DNA from: CAIXMG01 sp964550225
GTDB lineage: Bacteria; Patescibacteriota; Minisyncoccia; Phycocordibacterales; UBA1006
DNA: 10,160 nt
NCBI GenBank assembly: GCA_964550225.1
Contig: CAZJXT010000018.1
Coordinates: 1-10,160 of the forward strand
Direction: 5' to 3'
Shown: one piece after another, positions 1 to 4,452 of the stretch
Numbering within the stretch: position 1 is the first letter of the stretch
How the letters are laid out: each line of letters opens with the position of its first letter
Notes under the pieces: generated by a model
The model's input: the letters and a program-made list of their open reading frames with translations, nothing else
What the model was told of the DNA's origin: nothing
Databases searched by the model: none
Translations under genes and position numbers: made by a program

Positions 1-60
1 AACGCTGTATTCATTTCTTTCGGAAAAATGTTCGAGTGTGGTAATATAAACGCACATATG

Positions 61-90
61 AAAAAATCCTGCGAAAGCAGGGTTTTTATT
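61..90 (+). terminator. intrinsic terminator with GAAA tetraloop
   Basis: Stem CCTGC (68-72), loop GAAA (73-76), stem GCAGG (77-81), extended by a T-G wobble and by an A-run pairing with the following T-run (83-87). This is a classic Rho-independent terminator, probably for a gene left of the window. The opposite strand also ends in a T-run, so it may work both ways. In 1-60 I see only short open tails in several frames (stops at 42-44 and 47-49 on the plus strand) and cannot call a gene. Confidence 0.75.
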
Positions 91-114
91 AGTTATATTC
101 ACCATAATGAATAC

Positions 115-142
115 TTGCAATTTTTTTAAAATAGTGTACGAT
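115..142 (+). promoter_or_regulatory. probable promoter of rpmG
   Basis: A -35-like TTGCAA at 115-120 and a -10-like TACGAT at 137-142 are separated by 16 nt. The -10 ends 8 nt before the rpmG ATG at 151, so the predicted transcription start falls on or next to the start codon. No ribosome binding site is present. The -10 matches the consensus at only 4 of 6 positions. Confidence 0.45.
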
Positions 143-150
143 TATCCTAT

Positions 151-315
151 ATGGCATATTATAAAGAAAAACTTGTGAAAATGGTGCACAAAGCAACTGG
201 TCACATGTATCTCACACGAAAAAACAAGAAAAAGCTTTCTGGAGTAAAGTTTAAATTCAACAAATATAACCCTATTCTTCGTAAGGTTGTAGAATACGTA
301 GAAAGTAAGAAATAA
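151..315 (+). CDS. rpmG: 50S ribosomal protein L33 (bL33)
   Basis: This 54-residue basic protein is a component of the large ribosomal subunit. The middle and C-terminal part carries the L33 signature: TGHMYLTRKNKKK at residues 16-28, then KFNKYNPILRKVVEY at 35-49, where the KYNP-LRK core is the hallmark of the family. The length matches typical L33 (about 50-60 residues). No cysteine pairs are present, so it is the zinc-free form. The start at 151 is the first ATG in the frame and lies 8 nt after a plausible -10 element; there is no Shine-Dalgarno sequence. A terminator follows directly, then tRNA-Trp. The order rpmG, tRNA-Trp is an old one, since in many bacteria these precede secE-nusG. 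Those two genes are not here. Identification rests on motif recognition and is fairly firm. Confidence 0.87.
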   Translation: MAYYKEKLVKMVHKATGHMYLTRKNKKKLSGVKFKFNKYNPILRKVVEYVESKK

Positions 316-316
316 T

Positions 317-346
317 AAAATCCCTCATTGATAGGGGATTTTATTT
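317..346 (+). terminator. terminator of rpmG
   Basis: AAAATCCC (317-324) pairs with GGGATTTT (335-342) around a 10-nt loop and is followed by more T residues. It begins 2 nt after the rpmG stop codon. The stem is symmetric enough to act on either strand. Confidence 0.7.
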
Positions 347-373
347 GGAAAAAATAGGTTTTTGTGATTAAAT
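345..373 (+). promoter_or_regulatory. promoter of tRNA-Trp
   Basis: A -35-like TTGGAA (345-350) is followed after exactly 17 nt by TTAAAT (368-373), which is preceded by TGA and so forms an extended -10. Initiation 7-9 nt downstream would fall at the 5' end of tRNA-Trp at 383. If this is the start, the nucleotidyltransferase gene behind the tRNA depends on the same transcript. Confidence 0.55.
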
Positions 374-382
374 AGGGGTCAC

Positions 383-453
383 GGGCGATTAGTTTAGTGG
401 TAGAACGAAGGTCTCCAAAACCTTTGGTGGTGGTTCGATTCCTCCATCGCCCG
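383..453 (+). tRNA. trnW: tRNA-Trp (anticodon CCA)
   Basis: The cloverleaf reads: acceptor GGGCGAT (383-389) with ATCGCCC (446-452), discriminator G453; D stem GTTT/GAAC; anticodon stem AAGGT (408-412) with ACCTT (420-424) around loop CTCCAAA, giving anticodon CCA at 415-417; four-base variable loop; T loop TTCGATT. The T stem GGTGG/CCTCC has a U-U mismatch at positions 51-63. The CCA tail is not encoded: the bases after G453 are CAT. Loop bases A36-A37-A38 make it a standard MiaA substrate. The ATG of the next gene begins 3 nt after the discriminator. Confidence 0.93.
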
Positions 454-456
454 CAT

Positions 457-960
457 ATGAAATTAGACAGCAAGGTGACAGAAGCTCTTTCTTGGATTAC
501 TACTATTTTAGAAAAAAATAATATCTCGTATCAAATATCAGGAGGTTTTGCTGGTTGTTTTTTTGGATCACAAAGAAAACTCAATGATATTGATATTGAT
601 ATTTCAGAAAATGATTTTGATCAAATAATAGATGAGATAAGACCTTGGTTGGTTTTTGGCCCATCTCGATATAAAGACGATAAATGGGATTTATATTTGA
701 TGACGATTCATTATCATGGACAAGAAATAGATATAAGTGGGATTGAAACTTGCTTGATTAGTAGTAAAGATAGAAAAAAATGGATTCATTTTACAACAGA
801 TTTTAATAAGTGTATTACTGCAAAAATAAATGATATCAATATTCCTATTATAGATCCAAGTGATTTTGTTTTATACAAAAAAGAGCTTGATGGTGAACAT
901 CAATTAGAAGATATTATTGCAGCAGAAAATTATTCAAATAATCATCCCAAAAAATCTTGA
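457..960 (+). CDS. nucleotidyltransferase-fold protein, function unknown
   Basis: This 167-residue protein resembles small Pol-beta-type nucleotidyltransferases. It has ISGGFAGCFFGSQR (residues 27-40) followed by DIDIDI (44-49), the GG...DxD active-site pattern, a third acidic position in QEIDI (89-93), and a tail IPIIDPSDFVLYKKE..LEDI (129-153) like the usual 'P-s-dl--yK---...DleDi' ending of such enzymes. The closest styles are the ANT(2'')/LinA-like adenylyltransferases and AbiEii/MNT-type proteins, but the substrate cannot be read from sequence. An upstream in-frame ATG at 397 lies inside tRNA-Trp, so I take the ATG at 457, the first codon clear of the tRNA. There is no ribosome binding site. 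GC is about 28% over 481-900, clearly lower than miaA and parB, which with the tRNA-flanking position suggests an acquired gene. Its 3' end overlaps miaA tail-to-tail by 19 nt. Confidence 0.72.
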   Translation: MKLDSKVTEALSWITTILEKNNISYQISGGFAGCFFGSQRKLNDIDIDISENDFDQIIDEIRPWLVFGPSRYKDDKWDLYLMTIHYHGQEIDISGIETCLISSKDRKKWIHFTTDFNKCITAKINDINIPIIDPSDFVLYKKELDGEHQLEDIIAAENYSNNHPKKS

Positions 961-1838
961 ACCAGCTTCAGGATTTTTTGTTTATCAGAAACAGGATTCA
1001 TCCAATGAACTCGCTTATCATGTTTCCACCACGTCACTTGCCGTTTTGCAAACTGAATCGTTTTGATGGTAAGTGTTTCAATAAATTCATCGAGTAATAT
1101 TTTTCCTGTCACATAATCATTCCCATAGCGATATTCCAATCCAAATCTGCGGAGCTGCTCCGAAGAAACTCCTTTCGCAAGAAGGTTTCTGATTTCAGTA
1201 AAGAGTGCGGGGATACGATCGGTTACTCGCTGTGCAATTTTTGCATCAAGTTCATTCTTGGGAAACCTGAGTGCAATTATAAGTACGTCATATGGAGACG
1301 AAGTATCTGATTGAACAGGAACAGAACCAAGAGCCTTTGCAATTTCAATCGCGCGAATTAGTCGTATGGGATTATGCCTATCAATAGATTCACTGCGCAC
1401 CGGATCAATATTTTGAAGCTGTTCAAAAAGCTCTTCAGTAGAGAGATGTTCTAGTTCAGATCGAAGTTTTTCATCAGGTGCAACTTCTGGAAATTCTTGG
1501 TTATCAATCACCGCAGAAATGTACATCCCAGTACCGCCACAAAGAATCGGAAATTTCCCCTGTGAAATAATTTCTGCAATTTTTGTATCAGCAAGTTTTT
1601 TAAATTCAGCAACAGTAAAAACATTTCGCGGATCTGCAATATCAATCAAGTGATGCGGAATTCCATCCATCTCTTCACGAGTAATTTTCGCACTTCCAAT
1701 ATCAAGTCCACGATACACTTGGCGCGAATCAGCGGAAATAATTTCACCATGAAACATTTTGGCTAGTTCTACAGCAAGTGTCGATTTTCCTGTGGCTGTT
1801 GGTCCGGTTATGACAAGTATTTTATTGTTTTTATTCAT
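942..1838 (-). CDS. miaA: tRNA dimethylallyltransferase MiaA
   Basis: MiaA transfers a dimethylallyl group to N6 of A37 in tRNAs that read codons starting with U, in the cytoplasm. At 298 residues the length is normal. Motifs: P-loop GPTATGKS at residues 12-19, the DSRQVYRGLDIG block at 37-48 including the catalytic-site aspartate, PHHLID at 61-66, GGTGMY at 101-106 (tRNA and substrate binding), and the C-terminal FAKRQVTWWK at 263-272. I chose the ATG at 1838 because it puts the P-loop at its usual distance from the N-terminus; the longer frame upstream (TTG at 1964) reads through tRNA-Leu and makes no MiaA-like sequence. The A of this ATG is also the last base of the tRNA-Leu CCA tail, so gene and tRNA overlap by one base and are certainly co-transcribed. 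No ribosome binding site is possible outside the tRNA. Confidence 0.95.
   Translation of the reverse strand: MNKNNKILVITGPTATGKSTLAVELAKMFHGEIISADSRQVYRGLDIGSAKITREEMDGIPHHLIDIADPRNVFTVAEFKKLADTKIAEIISQGKFPILCGGTGMYISAVIDNQEFPEVAPDEKLRSELEHLSTEELFEQLQNIDPVRSESIDRHNPIRLIRAIEIAKALGSVPVQSDTSSPYDVLIIALRFPKNELDAKIAQRVTDRIPALFTEIRNLLAKGVSSEQLRRFGLEYRYGNDYVTGKILLDEFIETLTIKTIQFAKRQVTWWKHDKRVHWMNPVSDKQKILKLVQDFLG
949..979. terminator. bidirectional terminator inside two overlapping gene ends
   Basis: AAAAAATC (949-956) pairs with GATTTTTT (972-979); the stem continues through T957-G971 (a wobble on the plus-strand RNA) into TGAA (958-961) with TTCA (967-970) and closes on loop CCAGC. Each strand ends in a T-run, so it fits both converging genes. 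It covers the nucleotidyltransferase stop codon and lies wholly within miaA codons. Confidence 0.68.
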
Positions 1839-1921
1839 GGTGCCGGAGAAGGGACTTGAACCCTTAAGCCTTGCGGCATGCGATTTTGAGTCGCACGTGT
1901 ATACCATTCCACCACTCCGGC
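1838..1921 (-). tRNA. trnL: tRNA-Leu (anticodon CAA)
   Basis: Class II tRNA read on the minus strand: acceptor GCCGGAG (1921-1915) with CTCCGGC (1848-1842), discriminator A at 1841 and an encoded CCA at 1840-1838. The anticodon stem is TGCGA/TCGCA around loop CTCAAAA, giving anticodon CAA, which reads UUG. The variable arm has a GCC-GCAA-GGC hairpin, as expected for leucine. The T arm is AAGGG/CCCTT around TTCAAGT. A36-A37-A38 makes it a typical MiaA substrate, and miaA starts on the last base of the CCA. Confidence 0.94.
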
Positions 1922-1968
1922 AAAAAGATCCTTGATGCCTTTGAGCTTGCGCATTTTGCATCAAGGAT
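1922..1968 (-). promoter_or_regulatory. inverted repeat upstream of tRNA-Leu-miaA (attenuator or operator)
   Basis: Perfect 11-bp arms ATCCTTGATGC (1928-1938) and GCATCAAGGAT (1958-1968) flank a 19-nt spacer. Read on the minus strand, the hairpin is followed by CTTTTT and then the tRNA 5' end, the layout of a terminator/attenuator with a large loop. A third CAAGGAT copy lies at 1983-1989 and a smaller ATCC...GGAT repeat at 1975-1989, which could give an alternative fold. A TAATAAT (1973-1967, minus) overlapping one arm could be a -10; in that case the repeat would be a protein-binding operator rather than an attenuator. Confidence 0.45.
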
Positions 1969-2035
1969 TATTAGATCCATTGCAAGGATACTAACGATGG
2001 TTAGAGTAGCATATTTTTTGTATTTTTCAAATATC

Positions 2036-2044
2036 TGATACAAT
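2036..2044 (+). promoter_or_regulatory. extended -10 promoter of parB
   Basis: TGATACAAT (2036-2044) is an extended -10 (TG, one base, TACAAT). A weak -35-like TTGTAT sits at 2018-2023 with a short 15-nt spacer. Only 9 nt separate the -10 from the ATG at 2054, so the transcript should start within about 0-3 nt of the start codon. Confidence 0.6.
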
Positions 2045-2053
2045 AGGGTAACT

Positions 2054-3034
2054 ATGCAGCAATATCATAATTCAATTTTTTGGGTAGAGACTGACAAGAT
2101 TAGTCCAAACCCGTATCAGCCACGTAAAGAATTTGATCCACGTGCGTTACAAGATCTCGCGGATTCTATTCGTCAATATGGAGTATTGCAACCACTTGTT
2201 GTTACTCGTAAAGAAATTGAAACTGATGACGGTTTATCAGTACAGTACGAATTGATTGCAGGAGAACGTCGTTTGCGAGCGTCAAAACTTGCAGGGCTTC
2301 CTCAAGTTCCTGTGATTATTCGCGCAGGACAGGATTCTGATAAAGAAAAATTAGAACTTGCGATTATTGAAAACTTACAACGAGAAGATTTGAATCCCAT
2401 TGATCGTGCTCAGGCGTTTTTGAAACTTCACGAAGAATTTAAGTTAACACATGGTGATATTGGGAAGAAAATGGGGAAGTCACGAGAGTATGTTTCAAAC
2501 ACGTTGCGACTTCTTTCACTTCCAGAGGAAATCCGCCAAGCATTGGCAGAGAAGAAAATTTCAGAAGGACACACACGACCACTCATGATGCTGTCAGATC
2601 GACCCGCAGAACAAATTACCTTGTTCAAGGAAATGGTGATCAAGCGATTATCAGTTCGTGAATCTGAAAAAATTGCGCGTGAAATTGCGACCGATAAAAC
2701 TCGCAAGAAGGATTTGGATCCACAAATGATTGATTATCAAAAACGTCTTTCAGAAAAATTAGGAACTCGAGTTTCTATTGAAAAACGTGAAGTAGGAGGA
2801 AAGATTGTTATTGATTTCTTTTCACCAAATGATTTGCAAACCATCCTCGAAATTATTCAGAAATCAAATGGACAGTTTACTTCGATTTTGCCTGAAGTTC
2901 GACCTGAAGAATTACCTGCACCTGCAGTTGAACCTGAAATGCAAACCGCTGAAATGCTAGATGATCGAGGACAAGAACAAAAAGACGAAGAAGAAAATAC
3001 TGATCTGTATAACATCAACAATTTCACGATATAA
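2054..3034 (+). CDS. parB: ParB/Spo0J-family chromosome partitioning protein
   Basis: ParB binds parS sites, spreads on DNA as a CTP-dependent clamp and loads the segregation machinery onto the origin region. Visible domains in the 326-residue protein: N-terminal ParB/Srx fold with NPYQPR at residues 19-24, the clamp motif AGERRLRA at 69-76 and ENLQREDLNPIDRA at 106-119; a helix-turn-helix region at about 130-156 (LTHGDIGKKMGKSREYVSNTLRLL); SEGHTRPL at 170-177; and a predicted dimerisation segment at 225-275. The last 45 residues are proline-rich and acidic and look disordered, longer than the usual C-terminus. The start at 2054 follows an extended -10 by 9 nt with no ribosome binding site. 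No parA lies in the window. The gene ends in a terminator shared with the convergent LOG-family gene. Noc is an alternative within the family, but the conserved blocks favour ParB. Confidence 0.94.
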   Translation: MQQYHNSIFWVETDKISPNPYQPRKEFDPRALQDLADSIRQYGVLQPLVVTRKEIETDDGLSVQYELIAGERRLRASKLAGLPQVPVIIRAGQDSDKEKLELAIIENLQREDLNPIDRAQAFLKLHEEFKLTHGDIGKKMGKSREYVSNTLRLLSLPEEIRQALAEKKISEGHTRPLMMLSDRPAEQITLFKEMVIKRLSVRESEKIAREIATDKTRKKDLDPQMIDYQKRLSEKLGTRVSIEKREVGGKIVIDFFSPNDLQTILEIIQKSNGQFTSILPEVRPEELPAPAVEPEMQTAEMLDDRGQEQKDEEENTDLYNINNFTI

Positions 3035-3068
3035 AAAAATCCCTCAGATTAATTTCTGGGGATTTTTT
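3033..3068. terminator. bidirectional terminator between parB and LOG-family gene
   Basis: AAAAAATCCC plus CAGA on the left arm (about 3034-3047, one bulged T) pairs with TCTGGGGATTTTTT (3055-3068) around a short AT loop. It starts inside the parB stop codon and ends 3 nt before the stop of the convergent minus-strand gene, so it serves both. Confidence 0.78.
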
Positions 3069-3071
3069 ATT

Positions 3072-3806
3072 TTAAATATTTCTTCGCTTCTCAGCATTCT
3101 TGATAATATCAAGAATAGTATCTTCATCATCAGTAATCGTGTAGAGATTGAGGTCTTCTGGAGAAATCATACTTTCACCAATAAGACGATCTCGTATAAA
3201 ATCTTGCATCGGTTTCCAGAATTCTTCACCAACTAAAATGATTGGTACTTGAGAAATTTTCTTAGTCTGAACGAGTGTTAATGCTCCAAAAAATTCATCA
3301 AGAGTTCCAAACCCTCCCGGGAAGAAGAGGTAGACCTCGGATGCATATTGCATTGCTGTTTTTCGTGTAAAGAAAAAATAAAAGGGAAGTGAGTCAGTAA
3401 GATAAGGATTTGTTACTTGCTCATGAGGAAGCATAATATTCATTCCAATAGATCGTCCGTTGGCTTCATAGGCACCACGATTACCTGCTTCCATGATCCC
3501 AGGACCTCCTCCGGTTACCATGGCAACGCCTAATTCTTTCGCGGCACGATAGGCAATACGACGAGCTTTTTCATAATATTTATCTCCCTCGGGGGTACGT
3601 GCTGATCCAAAAATCGTAATTGATTTTTCAACCGTATCCATGAATTCAAGTCCTTGGCGCATTTCTTCATTAGCAACACAAATTTCAGTCTCGGTGTCAT
3701 TTTTACCATACAAGGTAATACATCCTGCGCGAATATCATCAGTTGTAAGACCTTTAGGACGAAAAGGTCGATTGTCAGTTCCTGTTGTTTTTTCTATATC
3801 TTCCAT
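3072..3806 (-). CDS. LOG-family (TIGR00730) Rossmann-fold protein
   Basis: Members of this family are cytosolic nucleoside-monophosphate phosphoribohydrolases; the best studied, LOG, releases a free cytokinin base from its riboside monophosphate, while others act on purine nucleotides. Older databases call them lysine decarboxylases, which is wrong. The 244-residue protein shows TIFGSAR at residues 64-70, VTGGGPGIMEAGNRGA at 97-112 (phosphate binding), FFTRK at 145-149 and the signature PGGFGTLDEFF at 163-173 containing the catalytic glutamate. The N-terminal 60 residues precede the core and have no recognised domain. I keep the full start because a -10 TATACT sits 9 nt before this ATG. No ribosome binding site is seen. 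Substrate is not predictable; the presence of miaA nearby allows, but does not show, a role with prenylated adenine. Confidence 0.88.
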   Translation of the reverse strand: MEDIEKTTGTDNRPFRPKGLTTDDIRAGCITLYGKNDTETEICVANEEMRQGLEFMDTVEKSITIFGSARTPEGDKYYEKARRIAYRAAKELGVAMVTGGGPGIMEAGNRGAYEANGRSIGMNIMLPHEQVTNPYLTDSLPFYFFFTRKTAMQYASEVYLFFPGGFGTLDEFFGALTLVQTKKISQVPIILVGEEFWKPMQDFIRDRLIGESMISPEDLNLYTITDDEDTILDIIKNAEKRRNI

Positions 3807-3815
3807 ATGATATAC

Positions 3816-3821
3816 AGTATA
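3816..3821 (-). promoter_or_regulatory. -10 element of the LOG-family gene
   Basis: On the minus strand TATACT (forward AGTATA at 3816-3821) lies 9 nt upstream of the ATG at 3806. The -35 region falls in an A/T-run next to the preceding terminator and shows no clear match. The short distance again predicts a leaderless or nearly leaderless mRNA. Confidence 0.5.
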
Positions 3822-3835
3822 CCTTTTCTATTTAT

Positions 3836-3866
3836 AAAAAAACACTCTCGTCAGAGTGGATTTTTT
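3836..3866 (-). terminator. terminator of the small membrane-protein unit
   Basis: CACTCT (3843-3848) and AGAGTG (3853-3858) form a stem around CGTC, flanked by an A-run (3836-3842) and a T-run (3861-3866). On the minus strand the hairpin is followed by seven T residues, just downstream of the 115-residue gene. It could also stop plus-strand transcription. Confidence 0.75.
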
Positions 3867-3872
3867 AATGTC

Positions 3873-4220
3873 TTATTTTTTCTTGTTTATAGGTGTAATT
3901 TCCCGTTTGATATCTTTCCAGTGTTTTTTCAAACTCTTTGCAAAAGCTTCGATTTCTTCTGGAGTTACTCCTTTTGTTTTACTATATTTTGCAGACGCCG
4001 CATCTATTGCTTGATGAAATACGTCCTCAGAAATCTCTTTTGCTTTTTCAAGTTTTTCTAGAACCTCACCTTTTGCTTTGATTGACCAAGCCTTAATATT
4101 TTTTCGATGTTTTGTTCCGTCTTTACCATAAAAGAAATATCCTCCTGCAACCGCTGCTGCGGCAAGCCCTACTAACCCGACGGTAACGAGACCGCTTTTT
4201 GATGATGTTTTTTTAACCAT
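3873..4220 (-). CDS. YtxH-like membrane-anchored helical protein
   Basis: The 115-residue protein has a short basic N-terminus, one hydrophobic segment rich in Gly/Ala at about residues 11-31 (GLVTVGLVGLAAAAVAGGYFF), then YGKDGTKHRK and a long, highly charged stretch likely to be helical or coiled-coil up to a lysine-rich C-terminus. This plan, one membrane helix followed by 'G-K-G---R' and an amphipathic tail, is that of YtxH-like proteins, and similar unnamed proteins seem common in CPR genomes (from memory). The function is unknown; a membrane-bound cytoplasmic helix is the most that can be said. It lies 27 nt downstream of the 55-residue membrane protein gene on the same strand, so the two are probably co-transcribed. 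A TATACT 2 nt before the ATG is too close to be its own promoter. Confidence 0.75.
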   Translation of the reverse strand: MVKKTSSKSGLVTVGLVGLAAAAVAGGYFFYGKDGTKHRKNIKAWSIKAKGEVLEKLEKAKEISEDVFHQAIDAASAKYSKTKGVTPEEIEAFAKSLKKHWKDIKREITPINKKK

Positions 4221-4247
4221 AGAGTATAGATATGAAATGCTTATTGA

Positions 4248-4415
4248 TTATTTGATAAGCTTGTTTATTATATCATGAAATTTTTTTTCAATACTGCGCG
4301 CAGTATTGAGAATTTTGATAACTTGGATCAAAATAATTGCCCAAAAAATTCCGAGAATAATAACTACGACTCCTACGATAATAAAAAAGATATTGGTCAT
4401 AAGTATTTCATTCAT
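4248..4415 (-). CDS. small single-pass membrane protein (55 residues)
   Basis: The frame reads MNEILMTNIFFIIVGVVV, continues hydrophobic to about residue 34 and ends in a basic amphipathic stretch (SIEKKFHDIINKLIK). It is therefore a one-helix membrane protein with a short helical tail, probably cytoplasmic. I recognise no family. The strongest support for a real gene is its promoter: TGCTATACT (extended -10) ends 6 nt before the ATG, and a perfect TTGACA stands 19 nt upstream of the -10. An internal ATG at residue 6 is possible but has no ribosome binding site. It heads a two-gene unit with the YtxH-like protein; both being small one-helix membrane proteins suggests a joint role. A perfect 22-bp palindrome (4288-4309) lies inside the coding sequence. 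Confidence 0.72.
   Translation of the reverse strand: MNEILMTNIFFIIVGVVVIILGIFWAIILIQVIKILNTARSIEKKFHDIINKLIK
4288..4309. repeat. perfect 22-bp palindrome with GCGCGC core
   Basis: Left arm TCAATACTGCG (4288-4298) is the exact reverse complement of right arm CGCAGTATTGA (4299-4309), with no spacer. It lies in codons of the 55-residue membrane protein (LNTARSIE). No T-run follows on either strand, so it is not an intrinsic terminator. It may be a dimer-binding site, a cruciform or a coding coincidence. Confidence 0.8.
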
Positions 4416-4421
4416 AATACA

Positions 4422-4452
4422 AGTATAGCATAACTCCTTGCCATTTTGTCAA
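4422..4452 (-). promoter_or_regulatory. promoter of the small membrane-protein unit
   Basis: On the minus strand a consensus TTGACA (4452-4447) is followed after 19 nt by TATACT (4427-4422), itself preceded by TGC as an extended -10. The -10 ends 6 nt before the ATG at 4415, so initiation should be on or beside the A of the ATG. The region is shared with the divergent typA promoter. Confidence 0.68.

Noticed and set aside
1..57. Short minus-strand frame starting at 57 and open to the left edge
   Set aside because: It begins directly after the T-run of the 61-90 terminator, has no -10 in position and no recognisable protein sequence in its 19 codons.
397..456. N-terminal extension of the nucleotidyltransferase from an ATG at 397
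   Set aside because: These codons lie inside tRNA-Trp and encode no plausible protein sequence; the ATG at 457 is the first start after the tRNA.
1887..1902. CACGTG in tRNA-Leu as a second parS site
   Set aside because: Only the central six bases agree with the consensus; the flanks do not match and the bases are explained by the tRNA.
1839..1964. Longer miaA starting with TTG at 1964
   Set aside because: The extension translates tRNA-Leu and its upstream inverted repeat, and the MiaA P-loop is at the normal distance from the ATG at 1838.
1868..1980. Possible leader peptide frame before tRNA-Leu (ATG at 1980, minus)
   Set aside because: It runs straight into the tRNA, has no ribosome binding site and no run of codons for one amino acid, so there is no sign of peptide-based attenuation.
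4239..4260. Inverted repeat GCTTAT/ATAAGC between the two small membrane-protein genes
   Set aside because: Only 6 bp with a 10-nt AT loop and no T-run; too weak to call a terminator or control element.
4432..4440. Minus-strand AAGGAG followed by ATG, looking like a ribosome binding site
   Set aside because: The frame stops after seven codons and the motif lies inside the promoter spacer of the 55-residue gene, so it is fortuitous.
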